From NCBI GenBank assembly GCA_002720865.1, contig PBIO01000014.1, positions 991,793 to 1,055,792 of the forward strand: 64,000 bases of DNA, written 5' to 3'. The translations under genes were made by a program, and so were the position numbers. Positions 42,322-51,533 of this stretch are shown here, piece after piece (within the stretch, counting starts at the first letter, position 1; every line of letters starts with the position of its first letter). The stretch is from Halobacteriovorax sp. Lineage in GTDB: Bacteria; Bdellovibrionota; Bacteriovoracia; Bacteriovoracales; Bacteriovoracaceae. Below the pieces are notes generated by a model. The model saw nothing but the letters and a program-made list of their open reading frames with translations, did not search any database and was not told where the DNA came from.

Positions 42322-43700
42322 GCTTCAATCCTTGTAAGCTTAATTGGCATACCATTTTCTGGCTTAAGGCTCACATGAGAAACGGCTCTCGGAAGAGAAG
42401 TTCCTTCAAGTTCAAGCTTATAGCTTTTTAAAACTTCAGATACAATGATGGCCACCTCAATCAACGAGAAGTTTTCTCCGACACATCTTCTTTCACCTTT
42501 TGAAAAAGGAAGGTAGTGATCTAATCTATTAACTTCAACACCTTCAAATCTTTTAGGGTTAAAACGAAGAGCGTCGTCCCAGTGTTTTTCACTTCGGTGG
42601 ATATTCCAAACGGGGATAACAATACTGGTTCCTTTTGGAACTTTGTATTCCCCAAATTGATCATCTTCTAAATTCTTTCTAGAGGACATGGGAATGGTGG
42701 TATAAAGCCTAATACCTTCGACAATGGCACGGTAGAGTTTAGGATGCGAGTTTTTAAAATTGATGGAGGTAATCTCTTCAGCGTTTCTAAGCTCTTCTCT
42801 TAATTCATCCTGAATATCAATATGATTTGCAAGAAGCCCGAAGATCCAGGCCAAGGAATTTGAAGTTGTTTCATAACCGGCAATCAATAAAGTTATCACT
42901 TCGTCCTTTAATTCACGGTCACTAAGGCCTTCTCCAGTATCTGGATTCTTAGCGTATACAAGTCTTTGTAAAATACTTTTGGCCTTAGCCTCATCTGAAT
43001 GAGCTTTTTCTTGGTTTAATAATCTTTTAACAATTGAAGAGAGGTTATTATTATGACGATGAAACTCTCTATTCTTTTTCGTTGGTACCCAGTAGGGAAG
43101 TGGAAAAAGCTCGAACATATGATCATGGGCCATTTTTGAAGTATAGAGGACGGCCTCATCCACTATTCTGGCGTCTTCTTCCGTTAAATCAGAACCTAGG
43201 AGCGTTTTTCCGGCTATGGCAAAAGTTAAGTTTCTCATCTCTAGTGAGAAGTCTAAATTAGAGGATCCGTTTTCTTTCCAGCTATTAATTCTCTTTTTAG
43301 TTAGCTCGTATATTATCCTTGAAAATCCCGTTATCGCAGCAGGACCAAGCTCTTTAGAAACTATGACTCTACTTCTAAGCCAAGATTTTCGATCATTATT
43401 AGTAACAAGGCCATTGCCCATGACAACTTTCATTTCGTCTGTTTGAGCACCTTTTACGTAGATCTTTCTTTTATCACCAAGGACCTGCTTAATAAGTTTT
43501 GTATCGTAAATTATGATGGTATTGATGGGCCAACCGTAGCTGGCAATAGTTCCGAATTTTTTTTCGGTTTCTTCTAATGCACCTAAACTATCTCTTTTAA
43601 AATGAAACATGAGCTTTACGAACTCAAGTCCTCTCGGTCCAGGGATATGCCTTATACCGGAGAGGCTAAAAGAGTTTCTTAAGTTTTTAAAAAATGGCAT
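42318..43700 (-). CDS. Cytochrome P450
   Basis: A 460-residue P450. The heme ligand motif is LPFSKGERRCVGENFSLIEVA with the Cys of FSKGERRCVG, the I-helix oxygen-activating motif is LLIAGYETTSNSL (A-G-x-E-T-T), the K-helix E-x-x-R is EGIRLY, and the PERF-like region is FNPKRFEG. The length and the N-terminal proline motif (IPGPRGLEFVKL) resemble CYP4/CYP102-like fatty-acid hydroxylases. It overlaps the desaturase stop through TAATG at 43700, which decides the start. It probably hydroxylates a long-chain acyl substrate; the electron donor is not encoded here. Confidence 0.9.
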   Translation of the reverse strand: MPFFKNLRNSFSLSGIRHIPGPRGLEFVKLMFHFKRDSLGALEETEKKFGTIASYGWPINTIIIYDTKLIKQVLGDKRKIYVKGAQTDEMKVVMGNGLVTNNDRKSWLRSRVIVSKELGPAAITGFSRIIYELTKKRINSWKENGSSNLDFSLEMRNLTFAIAGKTLLGSDLTEEDARIVDEAVLYTSKMAHDHMFELFPLPYWVPTKKNREFHRHNNNLSSIVKRLLNQEKAHSDEAKAKSILQRLVYAKNPDTGEGLSDRELKDEVITLLIAGYETTSNSLAWIFGLLANHIDIQDELREELRNAEEITSINFKNSHPKLYRAIVEGIRLYTTIPMSSRKNLEDDQFGEYKVPKGTSIVIPVWNIHRSEKHWDDALRFNPKRFEGVEVNRLDHYLPFSKGERRCVGENFSLIEVAIIVSEVLKSYKLELEGTSLPRAVSHVSLKPENGMPIKLTRIEA

Positions 43701-44605
43701 TAATGCGAGCCCTTTTCTCCCCATACCTGGTCAAGGTTGAAGTACTGACGTAATGAGGAAGTATCACTAGATAATTCTACATGAGATACGGTCCTATTGG
43801 TAATAGGTTTTAAAGTCAGTAGGCGCTCTTTTTGATTATTCAGCTTTCTTGGGTCGAAAAGACTCAAGTTTTGGTGATGATTTTTATGGTAGTACCCGCC
43901 CATGGTCACAAAGTTGGCAAACTTATAATAAAGATTATGATCCATATTAAAAACTTCGACGGAGCCATCTTCTAAGTCCCTATGACAGACATAATTGATA
44001 TGAGCAAGAATAGCTATATTACTTAGAACTGCAGGTAGATAAAAGAAGAGAAAAAGACCAGGTCCAAAAATTAAACACCAGCAAACTAGTCTTAGAATCA
44101 TATTCATATGAAAGACTAGGGTTTGTTGATCAAGAATTCTTTCATAGTTCTCGGTTTTAGAATGAATATCCCTTAAGTATTCTTTGGTATGCTCAATCAT
44201 GTATTTATTCGGAGAAATAAAATAACGAAAAAAGCTCATTCCCCTGGGAGAAACCGGGTCATACTTATGATCAGAATATAAATGATGAAGAGTATGAACC
44301 ATTATAAAATTATTAAAGCCGTAGCCAACAAAATGCCCGACAAATTCACCGATAATTCTATTAACTGGTCCCTTGGTCACATTCTGATGTCCGGCCTTAT
44401 GTAAAAAGGCGGCCACTAACCAGCCCGCTGGAATAGCGATAACAAAACTTAAAAAATAATACCAATGGAGCTCTAAACTTAGTTCAGATCTTAAAAGAAG
44501 AAGCCCGCCTAAAAGAAGGCTTAAAAAGAGAAAGTCTCTTATATAATCCTTAAGCAAAAAATAAGGATCTTCCTTAATATTTTTAAAAACCTGAGCTGGT
44601 GCCAT
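43700..44605 (-). CDS. Fatty acid desaturase family protein
   Basis: A 301-residue membrane enzyme with four or more membrane segments and the three His boxes of FA_desaturase: AFLHKAGHQN, VHTLHHLYSDHKYD and YYHKNHHQNLS, which bind the di-iron centre. It should insert double bonds or a related oxidation into fatty-acyl or carotenoid-like substrates. It is the first of five overlapping genes (TAATG to the P450). A TTAGAC-17-TATAAT promoter starts about 43 bases upstream; a second -10 (TAAAAT) lies 7 bases before the ATG. Confidence 0.88.
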   Translation of the reverse strand: MAPAQVFKNIKEDPYFLLKDYIRDFLFLSLLLGGLLLLRSELSLELHWYYFLSFVIAIPAGWLVAAFLHKAGHQNVTKGPVNRIIGEFVGHFVGYGFNNFIMVHTLHHLYSDHKYDPVSPRGMSFFRYFISPNKYMIEHTKEYLRDIHSKTENYERILDQQTLVFHMNMILRLVCWCLIFGPGLFLFFYLPAVLSNIAILAHINYVCHRDLEDGSVEVFNMDHNLYYKFANFVTMGGYYHKNHHQNLSLFDPRKLNNQKERLLTLKPITNRTVSHVELSSDTSSLRQYFNLDQVWGEKGSH

Positions 44606-44654
44606 AGGCCCTATTTTATCTAATTAGCTTATTTAGAAGTTGATTTGAGAAAAG

Positions 44655-44683
44655 ATTATAGGCTGCCATGTAAGGCCGTCTAA
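44655..44683 (-). promoter_or_regulatory. Promoter of the desaturase-P450-acyltransferase operon
   Basis: Minus strand: TTAGAC (44678-44683), 17 bases, perfect TATAAT (44655-44660), with a leader of about 43 bases to ATG 44605. It lies between the fbp stop and the desaturase start. Confidence 0.7.
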
Positions 44684-44702
44684 ACATAATACAGTGTGTA
44701 AC

Positions 44703-45695
44703 TTATTGATTTTTATGGTATTTTTCGAGGAGATCGATCTCACTGGAGCTACCCATAGCAAAGGGAGTTCTTTCGTGAAGATCACTGGCCTCTAAATCAA
44801 GCACTCTTGTTTTTCCATCAGTGGCCTTACCGCCAGCGGCCTCAACTAAATAGGCCATGGGCCAAGCCTCATAAAGCTTTCTTAATACTCCCTGAGGTTT
44901 TCCATTAGAGCAGGCCGGATAGATAAAGACGCCACCACGAACGAGAATTCTATTTAATTCAGCGGCAGCGCTAGCGTACCAGCGGGTATTAAAATACTTT
45001 TGGCGAGGGCCTTCTTTTCCAAGAAAGCATTCATCAACATATCGAGTGATGGCCTTATTCCAATAGTTTTTATTAGAAAAGTTAATGGCCACTTCTTTCG
45101 CTTCATCTGAAATTTTCATATAGGGATGAGTATAGAAAAAAGCACCAGACTCTAGATCTTGAGAAAAACCGTGAACTCCATCACCAGTACAAAAGGCAAA
45201 GGTCGTGGCCAATCCATAGAGGCATATTCCAGCGGCCACAGGATCTTTTCCCGCTTTTAAGACTTCTTCGGTTGTTGGTTTTGTGTTTGAGGGATTTCTG
45301 ACGATGGAAAATATCGAGGAAACGGGAGCATTTATATCTAAGTTTCCAGAGCCATCAAGTGGATCAAGAATAACGATATACTTTTGATCTTCTGAGCCTT
45401 CAAAATAATGAATTTCTTCAAGCTCTTCACTTACAAGTGCTGCAACACTTCCATTATTCTTTAAAATATTTAAAAAGATATTATTGGCCTGAATATCTAA
45501 GGGGGCCTGCTGATCGCCGCTACTATTTGTGCTTGCTCCTTTACTTAAGTCGCCAGTAAAGTTTCCCTTTCTAAGAAGGGCAGCGGTCATTCTGCAAGAA
45601 AGTCCAAGATCAGACATAATGGAAGAAAAAATACCTGAAGCCCCAGGAGCTTCATTACTTTGAATAAATTGCTCTAAGGTGAGGGCGAGTTTCAC
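44703..45695 (-). CDS. fbp: Fructose-1,6-bisphosphatase class 1
   Basis: A 330-residue gluconeogenic enzyme. The metal site is ILDPLDGSGNLDINAPVSSIFSI (D-P-L-D-G-S), with the preceding VAALVSEELEEIHYFEG giving further Glu residues. SDLGLSCRMTAALLRKGNFTG and the later ARWY-like NTRWYASAAAELNRILVRGGVFIYPA and GKPQGVLRKLYEAWPMAYLVEAAGG are typical class 1 blocks. It overlaps yebC by 4 bases (ATGA), so both are translated together. It removes phosphate from fructose-1,6-bisphosphate. Confidence 0.95.
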   Translation of the reverse strand: MKLALTLEQFIQSNEAPGASGIFSSIMSDLGLSCRMTAALLRKGNFTGDLSKGASTNSSGDQQAPLDIQANNIFLNILKNNGSVAALVSEELEEIHYFEGSEDQKYIVILDPLDGSGNLDINAPVSSIFSIVRNPSNTKPTTEEVLKAGKDPVAAGICLYGLATTFAFCTGDGVHGFSQDLESGAFFYTHPYMKISDEAKEVAINFSNKNYWNKAITRYVDECFLGKEGPRQKYFNTRWYASAAAELNRILVRGGVFIYPACSNGKPQGVLRKLYEAWPMAYLVEAAGGKATDGKTRVLDLEASDLHERTPFAMGSSSEIDLLEKYHKNQ

Positions 45696-46414
45696 TCCTC
45701 GTCTTCTTCCATATTGTGATAAACCGTCACAACATCTTCGTCGTCTTCAAGCAGACCAATAAGTTTTTCTATTTGCTCTTTCGTTTCTTCGTCTACGGCC
45801 TTTGTGGTGAGGGGGGCCCGATCTAGTGACGCTTCTTCCGGAGTGATATTTATTTCTTGAAGCTTCTCTTGAATGGCACCAAAGGTTTCCATGGGTCCAA
45901 CAACTTCATAAAATTCTTCTTCTTTTTCAACTTCTTCGGCTCCGGCATCGATCATATGAAGAGTAAAATCATCTTCATCTGAAACTGCTTCAACTGGCAC
46001 GGTGTAAACGGCCTTATGATCAAAGACAAACTCAAGAGAACCAGTAACACCAAGAGAGCCTCCACATTTTTTAAAATAGCTTCGAACATTTGCAACAGTT
46101 CTTGTGACATTATTAGTAGAAGTTTCAACAAAAACTGCTACACCATTTGGTCCATAACCTTCGTAGTTAACGTCATCATAACCAACACCGTCTGAGCCTT
46201 GTCCTTTCTTGATGGCCTTTTCGATATTGTCTTTTGGCACATTAAATTTTTTACAGCGATCAACCGCGACTTTTAATAAGAAGTTGGTACCAATATCTGG
46301 ACTTCCACTTTTAGAAGCGAGAAACACGTCTTTTAGTGCTTTGGTGAATAACTGGCCCCTGGCCTTATCTGCGGCGCCTTTTTTAACGGCAATCTTGGCG
46401 GATTTTCTTCCCAT
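45692..46414 (-). CDS. yebC: YebC/PmpR-family protein
   Basis: A 240-residue protein with the family features GRKSAKIAVKKGAADKARGQ at the start, then DNIEKAIKKGQGSDGVGYDDVNYEGYGPNGVAVFVE and TNNVTRTVANVRSYFKKCGGSLGVTGSLEFVFDHK, all hallmarks of YebC. Members were described as transcription regulators, and more recently some have been shown to relieve ribosome stalling. The C-terminus is acidic (LEDDEDVVTVYHNMEEDEE). It is the first gene of the yebC-fbp pair. Confidence 0.95.
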   Translation of the reverse strand: MGRKSAKIAVKKGAADKARGQLFTKALKDVFLASKSGSPDIGTNFLLKVAVDRCKKFNVPKDNIEKAIKKGQGSDGVGYDDVNYEGYGPNGVAVFVETSTNNVTRTVANVRSYFKKCGGSLGVTGSLEFVFDHKAVYTVPVEAVSDEDDFTLHMIDAGAEEVEKEEEFYEVVGPMETFGAIQEKLQEINITPEEASLDRAPLTTKAVDEETKEQIEKLIGLLEDDEDVVTVYHNMEEDEE

Positions 46415-46517
46415 TTTAAACCTGCTTGCATGATGTCATTTTTCCTAAGGAGTATAGCTAGTTTTTTTAACTTTTTCTAGAAATCATGATTAAATGGGGC
46501 CTGCTTGTGAGGGTTTC

Positions 46518-47540
46518 TTGAAAAAGTCGTTTTATAGTTTAGATTTTAAGCAGTTAGAAATGGAACTTAGTCCATCCGCCGCAGCAATCTTATTTAACCA
46601 CCATTATAAGAAGAGAATTCAAGAGCAAGATTATAAAGATGTATCTAAGGAGGCCCTTAGCTATATAAAAGAGAATTATTGCTTTAAGCTTCCAGTGATA
46701 GATAAGGTCGTCGAGTCTGAAGATCGAACGGTTAAGTTTTTGATCGAACTAGCTGACGGATCAAAAGTTGAATCAGTCCTTATTCCTTTTCAGAATAAGT
46801 ACTCCCTTTGTCTCTCCTCTCAAGTTGGCTGTGCTATGAACTGCTCATTTTGTTTTACGGGCACACAGGGATTAAAAAGAAATTTAAAAGTAGAAGAAAT
46901 AATCGGTCAGTTTTTATTGGCCCATCAGTGGCTACGTGAAAACCGCGCCGGTGATGAGAGGATTTTAAATTTAGTTTTTATGGGACAAGGGGAGCCCCTT
47001 CATAATTTTGATGCCGTAAAAACGGCCTGTGATATCTTTCTATCAAAATATGGCGCCTCAATTGGTCATCAGAAAATTACTATCTCAACTTCTGGTTACT
47101 TACCTGGATTAAAAAGATGGTCAAAAGAAATTCCAGGAGTAAACCTGGCCCTCTCACTTCATTCACCTTTTTCTCAAAAAAGAGATGAGCTTATTCCTAT
47201 TAATAAAAAGTACCCTTTAGAAGAAGTCTTAAAAACTATTGAAAATATTCCCTTAGCAAGAAAACAGTTTATCACTTACGAGTATCTTCTTATTAAGGAT
47301 TTTAATGACTCTGAAGAAGATGCAAGAAAAACCGGTGAATTATTAAAGGGTAAGACGGCCTATATAAATCTAATCCCTTTTAATCCTTTTCCAGGCAGCG
47401 CTTTTAAGAGACCTGAACTTAAAATCACTGAGCGATTTAAAGAAGTACTTGATGAGTACCAAATTCCTACACTTATTAGAGTTGTAAAAGGGGATGATGT
47501 ATTAGCGGCCTGTGGTCAGCTTAACTCTTCGCCTTCTTAA
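46518..47540 (+). CDS. rlmN: 23S rRNA (adenine-2503-C2)-methyltransferase RlmN
   Basis: A 340-residue radical SAM enzyme. The [4Fe-4S] motif is CAMNCSFCFTG (C-x3-C-x2-C). SSQVGCAMNC, NLVFMGQGEPLHNFD, ISTSGYLPGLKRW and LALSLHS are RlmN signatures, and the catalytic Cys lies in VLAACGQL at the C-terminus. It methylates A2503 of 23S rRNA and A37 of some tRNAs. TTG 46518 (GAGGG upstream) matches the family start better than ATG 46494, eight codons earlier. It is convergent with the DUF808 gene (20-base overlap). Confidence 0.93.
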   Translation: MKKSFYSLDFKQLEMELSPSAAAILFNHHYKKRIQEQDYKDVSKEALSYIKENYCFKLPVIDKVVESEDRTVKFLIELADGSKVESVLIPFQNKYSLCLSSQVGCAMNCSFCFTGTQGLKRNLKVEEIIGQFLLAHQWLRENRAGDERILNLVFMGQGEPLHNFDAVKTACDIFLSKYGASIGHQKITISTSGYLPGLKRWSKEIPGVNLALSLHSPFSQKRDELIPINKKYPLEEVLKTIENIPLARKQFITYEYLLIKDFNDSEEDARKTGELLKGKTAYINLIPFNPFPGSAFKRPELKITERFKEVLDEYQIPTLIRVVKGDDVLAACGQLNSSPS

Positions 47541-48333
47541 TATATTTTGTATAAAGCTCAAAAGGAATCACACAAATAAGCCCCGCAAGAACGCCAATGA
47601 TTAGATTTTGAAGGATCTCAGGCATTATATATTCGATATGAAAAGTATGATCAACGATTCCGCCGCCCACAAGAAACATGGCTAAAGTTCCAATAATCCC
47701 AAGGCCTTTCATAATAAAGGGCATGGCCTGAACAAGAGAGTTTCCTATTTTAATATGGCCTTTTTTCATAAGGAAAAGCCCAAAGTCGTCAATCTTAACT
47801 AAAAAGGCCACAAGTCCATAAATTAAAATAGAAGCTAAGAGGCCGATTACAATTAAAGTGATAACCTGATTGATAAAGGCTCCTTTAACGGCAGATTTGG
47901 CGATGACAATAATTTCAATAGATAAAATAAGATCGGTTCTTATGGCACCTTTTATTTTTTGCTTTTCATTAACTTCTTGTTCTTCTCCCTTGTGATCCGA
48001 GTGATGAAAAAGTTTTTCTATAACTTTATGAGCCCCTTCAAAGGAAAGATAAAGGCCCCCAATTAATAAAACTAATTTTAAAACCGGAGGATAAACCGCC
48101 ATTAAGATAATGGTGCCGGTGATAGCGTATACTTTATTATAAAGCGAGCCGATGAAAATCTTTTTGACCATGGGAAGTTCACGGTCAGGATTAACTCCAT
48201 CGATGACGCCAGCATTTACCGCCAGGTCATCGGACATAAGCGCGCTGGTTTTCTTCAAGGCCACTTTACTCATGACGGCCACGTCATCTAGAGTACTTGC
48301 GACATCGTCTAGGAGTGTCAAAAGGCTAAACAT
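47521..48333 (-). CDS. DUF808 inner-membrane protein (YedI-like)
   Basis: A 270-residue protein with about six membrane segments. The family blocks are [65 protein letters not shown] and [18 protein letters not shown]. The function of DUF808 is unknown. Promoter: TTGGTA-17-TATGAT, with the start codon 6 bases after the -10 and no Shine-Dalgarno, so the message is probably leaderless. Divergent from radD, 57 bases apart. Confidence 0.88.
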   Translation of the reverse strand: MFSLLTLLDDVASTLDDVAVMSKVALKKTSALMSDDLAVNAGVIDGVNPDRELPMVKKIFIGSLYNKVYAITGTIILMAVYPPVLKLVLLIGGLYLSFEGAHKVIEKLFHHSDHKGEEQEVNEKQKIKGAIRTDLILSIEIIVIAKSAVKGAFINQVITLIVIGLLASILIYGLVAFLVKIDDFGLFLMKKGHIKIGNSLVQAMPFIMKGLGIIGTLAMFLVGGGIVDHTFHIEYIMPEILQNLIIGVLAGLICVIPFELYTKYIKKAKS

Positions 48334-48339
48334 GTCTTA

Positions 48340-48384
48340 ATCATACGCCAAAACCTAGCGCCTACCAAAATAAAATTATATGAT
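48340..48384. promoter_or_regulatory. Divergent promoters of the DUF808 and radD genes
   Basis: Leftward: TTGGTA (48363-48368), 17 bases, TATGAT (48340-48345), 6 bases to ATG 48333. Rightward: TATGAT (48379-48384), 6 bases to ATG 48391, without a clear -35. Both -10 elements are identical in sequence and in distance to the start codon. Confidence 0.6.
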
Positions 48385-48390
48385 TCCAGT

Positions 48391-50130
48391 ATGTACACAC
48401 TGCGTCCATATCAACGTGAGGCCGTTGATAACACCATCGATTTCTTTAAGAAGAAGCGTGACCCTGCGGTTATCGTTTTACCTACCGGTGCGGGAAAAAG
48501 CTTAGTCATCGCCGAGCTGGCCCGAATTGCTAAGGGAAGAGTTTTAGTTTTGGCCCATGTTAAGGAGCTTGTAGAGCAGAATCACGAAAAGTATGAAAGC
48601 TATGGACTAAAAGCAGGAATTTATTCAGCTGGTCTTAATAAAAAAGAAACAGATGAAAAGGTCATCTTTGGAAGCATTCAATCTGTGGCCAGGGCCAAAA
48701 AATCTTTTTTTGATAATTTCTCACTATTAATAATAGATGAATGCCACCGAGTTAACTCAGATGAAGAAACTCAGTATGGCGATGTTATTAAACAGTTAAG
48801 AGAAAAAAATGAAGGTCTATGTATTTTAGGTCTGACGGCCACGCCCTACCGCTTAGGACTTGGGTGGATTTATGAATATAATCATCAAGGGGAGTTAAAA
48901 TCCCAAGAAGAAAGATTCTTTAAACAATGTGTTTTTGAGTTACCACTTGAGTATATGATTAAAAATAAATTTCTTACTCAGCCAGTTAAAGTTGATATCC
49001 CTGTGACCAGCTATGATTTTTCTGAACTGACTGAATCGGGAAGAATGTATAGCACCTCTGAAGTTGAGGAGCTTTTAAATCAGCAAAAAAGATTAACCCC
49101 GCTTATTATAAAAAATATTATCGATATTACAGAAAGCTATAACCGCCAAGGGGTGATGATTTTCAGCAGTACGGTAAAGCACGCCCATGAAATTCTAGAA
49201 TGTCTTCCTAGTGGTCAGGCAAAAATCATTATTGGTGATACAGATAATAACGAACGCGATAAAATTATTGAGGAATTTAAGAATAAAGAATTTAAATATC
49301 TTGTAAATGTTTCCGTTCTAACCACTGGCTTTGATGCTCCCCATGTGGATGTCATCGCCATTCTTCGTCCCACTGAATCGGTAAGTTTATACCAGCAAAT
49401 TATTGGGCGAGGGCTTCGTCTCGATGATAATAAAAAAGATTGCTATGTTTTGGACTATACCGGAATGGGACATGATATTTATACTCCCGAGATAAGTGAT
49501 AAAAAACCTTCAAAAGAAAGTGAAGCGGTTATTGTTCCATGCCCTAAATGTGGTTTTGAAAATAATTTCTGGGGGCATTTAAATTTGGATGGGGATATTG
49601 TTGAGCACTTTGGGCGTAAGTGCCGAGGGGCCACTCAGGATGCAAACTCCCTTGAGATCTTTCCATGTGGTTATCGTTTTCGTTTCAAAATTTGTCATTC
49701 TTGCGGGATGGAAAATGATATTACCGCAAGAGAATGCACGGAGTGCTCTGCGGTACTTATCGACGCTGATTCAAAATTAAAACAAGCTAAGCTCTCAAAG
49801 AACGCCCACGTCTTAACGCCTGACTCTGTTGACCTTGAAGAAAAGGTGGACAAGAACGGGAATCCTTATTTAGACGTGCGCTACTACGACTTTGATTCAA
49901 AATATTTTAATGAGATTCACTATTTAAGTAATAGCACTAGCCTTAAAAAGTTTAATATTAACTTTCTTCGCTCTCACTTAAAGAGACCGGAGTTTAGTGC
50001 CTATATCAAAAATGTAGATGATGTTCTTGAGCATAGTCATTTACTTCGAAAGCCAAAGTTTATTATCGCTCGTAAACAAGATAAATTTTGGAAAATTACT
50101 GAAAAGATTTTTGCAGAAGAATTAAGATAA
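48391..50130 (+). CDS. radD: DEAD/DEAH-box helicase RadD
   Basis: A 579-residue superfamily 2 helicase of RadD type. The Q-motif is LRPYQREAV, motif [16 protein letters not shown], motif II DECH (IIDECHRVN), motif III LTATPYR, motif IV-V STVKHA and [12 protein letters not shown], and motif [10 protein letters not shown]. Zinc-binding Cys pairs follow ([16 protein letters not shown] with [10 protein letters not shown]). RadD acts in double-strand-break repair and template-switching with RecA in E. coli. The length fits (586 in E. coli). No Shine-Dalgarno; -10 TATGAT lies 6 bases upstream. Confidence 0.93.
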   Translation: MYTLRPYQREAVDNTIDFFKKKRDPAVIVLPTGAGKSLVIAELARIAKGRVLVLAHVKELVEQNHEKYESYGLKAGIYSAGLNKKETDEKVIFGSIQSVARAKKSFFDNFSLLIIDECHRVNSDEETQYGDVIKQLREKNEGLCILGLTATPYRLGLGWIYEYNHQGELKSQEERFFKQCVFELPLEYMIKNKFLTQPVKVDIPVTSYDFSELTESGRMYSTSEVEELLNQQKRLTPLIIKNIIDITESYNRQGVMIFSSTVKHAHEILECLPSGQAKIIIGDTDNNERDKIIEEFKNKEFKYLVNVSVLTTGFDAPHVDVIAILRPTESVSLYQQIIGRGLRLDDNKKDCYVLDYTGMGHDIYTPEISDKKPSKESEAVIVPCPKCGFENNFWGHLNLDGDIVEHFGRKCRGATQDANSLEIFPCGYRFRFKICHSCGMENDITARECTECSAVLIDADSKLKQAKLSKNAHVLTPDSVDLEEKVDKNGNPYLDVRYYDFDSKYFNEIHYLSNSTSLKKFNINFLRSHLKRPEFSAYIKNVDDVLEHSHLLRKPKFIIARKQDKFWKITEKIFAEELR

Positions 50131-50158
50131 AGGTGCCGAAGCACCTTTATCTTTTTAT
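50129..50158. terminator. Bidirectional terminator between radD and the SWIB gene
   Basis: AAAGGTGC-CGAA-GCACCTTT is a perfect 8-bp stem (50129-50136 / 50141-50148). Rightward it is followed by ATCTTTTTATTTTT. On the other strand the loop reads TTCG closed by C-G, the extra-stable UUCG tetraloop, with a weaker T-rich tail. Confidence 0.88.
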
Positions 50159-50487
50159 TTTTCGATATTTGCACCAACAACAGCAGCCATTTGCATCATG
50201 TTGATAGTTTGACCTTCTTGAAGATTAGTAAGGTCAGTTAATTTTCCTGACTTACTTGTCGATTTAGTTTTCTTGAAGATCGGAAGAAGTGTGGCGTCAG
50301 CAACAATATACTTTCCAGCATTTTCCGGAGCACCATTTTCTGTTTTTGTTTGTAGTTTATTCTCTTTGATATAATCCCAAAGTTTTTTTGTAATTTCAGT
50401 ACGTGGAAGTTCAGTTGCTCCAAGCATTGAGGCAAGCTCTGCTTTAAGGGTAACTGGTTTCTTAAGTCCTTTTGGTTCGTCAGCCAT
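50155..50487 (-). CDS. SWIB/MDM2-domain protein
   Basis: A 110-residue protein. Residues about 10-75 form the SWIB fold (KKPVTLKAELASMLGATELPRTEITKKLWDYIKENKLQ, then ADATLLPIFK). SWIB domains are common in eukaryotic chromatin factors and occur as single-domain proteins in some bacteria, including Chlamydia. The bacterial role is unknown; DNA compaction has been suggested. GGAG precedes ATG 50487. Followed by a UUCG-type terminator. Confidence 0.85.
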   Translation of the reverse strand: MADEPKGLKKPVTLKAELASMLGATELPRTEITKKLWDYIKENKLQTKTENGAPENAGKYIVADATLLPIFKKTKSTSKSGKLTDLTNLQEGQTINMMQMAAVVGANIEK

Positions 50488-50634
50488 ATATGTCTCCTTT
50501 TGAGTTAATTCATCTTATTATTTCCGATGGAGAGGGCATACGTCCAAAAAGAATGGGGATTTAAGGGCAATTTAAGGGATTTTTGCGCTAATTTGCTCTA
50601 ATTTACCCAAAATAAGGTTTCTTGGACCGCCTAG

Positions 50635-51531
50635 TCACATTCTCGCCGGTGCTTTGGGATAGACTCCTTCAGGGGTTCCCGCGATCCAATGTTTTATGGT
50701 TTTTAAAATTTCGTCCTTATCTCGCGGAAGGTTACCTCCGAGGGGATTAGCATTTGAAACATGATTCGCCCTAAAAATGACTTGATTTAAATCAAAGCTA
50801 GAGAGCTCTAGGATATCGTGCATTTCAATAAGAAGTTCTTTTGAAGTTAAAGGCTCGATCAAGCCTCTTTCAATCATGGTGTGGTAGGGAGTTCCAGGTA
50901 CTGAAAAAGTTGTTAAAAAAGAAAAGAATTGAGGATTTGTAGCGCTTAACATTTTGGCCGTGTTTTCCACGTGCTGCCTAGAATATTTTTTTCCTCCAAC
51001 ACCAAGCATAGCAATGGTGGAGAGTTTAAAACCGCAATCTTTAATTTTTAAAGAGGCCGTTTTCATATCGAGGGCAGTATTTCCTTTTACGATCATATGA
51101 AGAACTTTATCATCACCGCTTTCAAGTCCGAGGTAGGCGATATCTAGTTTTTTTGAAGCGAGAGTTTTAAGCTCGGCTTCAGATTTTTCTAAGATATTTT
51201 CTGCTGTTGCATATATTCCTACTCTTCGATTGTTAGGAAAAATCTTATTGATATGATCAAGAGTCTCCTCAAGAACTTCCATAGGGGCCCCAAGAGCGTC
51301 TCCATCACATAAAAAAATCTTGTCTGGATTCATTCCACTAGCAGCGCATTTATCGAGGTCCTCTTTTATTTTTTCAATTGGTCTAACTCGATAAGTTTTA
51401 GAGCGGTACATATCGCAGTAGGTGCATTTATTATTGGAACAACCAATCGTCACTTGAATAAGAAGAGAGCGCCACTCTGATGGCGGTCTGTAAACTGGGG
51501 GCTCGTAAGCAATAGGTGGTTCAAAAAACAT
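50635..51531 (-). CDS. Radical SAM protein
   Basis: A 298-residue enzyme. The SAM-cluster motif is TIGCSNNKCTYCDMYRSKTYRV (C-x4-C-x2-C, a spacing of C-S-N-N-K-C). FLCDGDALGAP and IAYLGLESGDDKVLHMI are the GGE-like and glycyl blocks of the radical SAM barrel. The N-terminal PPIAYEPPVYRPPSEWRS is typical of a group of bacterial radical SAM proteins of unknown function. It follows the histidine kinase gene after 2 bases, so both are made together. Confidence 0.85.
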   Translation of the reverse strand: MFFEPPIAYEPPVYRPPSEWRSLLIQVTIGCSNNKCTYCDMYRSKTYRVRPIEKIKEDLDKCAASGMNPDKIFLCDGDALGAPMEVLEETLDHINKIFPNNRRVGIYATAENILEKSEAELKTLASKKLDIAYLGLESGDDKVLHMIVKGNTALDMKTASLKIKDCGFKLSTIAMLGVGGKKYSRQHVENTAKMLSATNPQFFSFLTTFSVPGTPYHTMIERGLIEPLTSKELLIEMHDILELSSFDLNQVIFRANHVSNANPLGGNLPRDKDEILKTIKHWIAGTPEGVYPKAPARM

Positions 51532-51533
51532 AG

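Noticed and set aside
37475-44605. RiPP or natural-product gene cluster around YcaO and P450
   Set aside because: No precursor peptide, dehydrogenase, protease or exporter; YcaO is the OsmC-fused type and the P450 belongs to a separate overlapping operon.
44606-44618. Leaderless start of the desaturase (TAAAAT 7 bases before ATG)
   Set aside because: A better promoter (TTAGAC-17-TATAAT) lies further upstream with a 43-base leader, so this gene was left out of the leaderless list.
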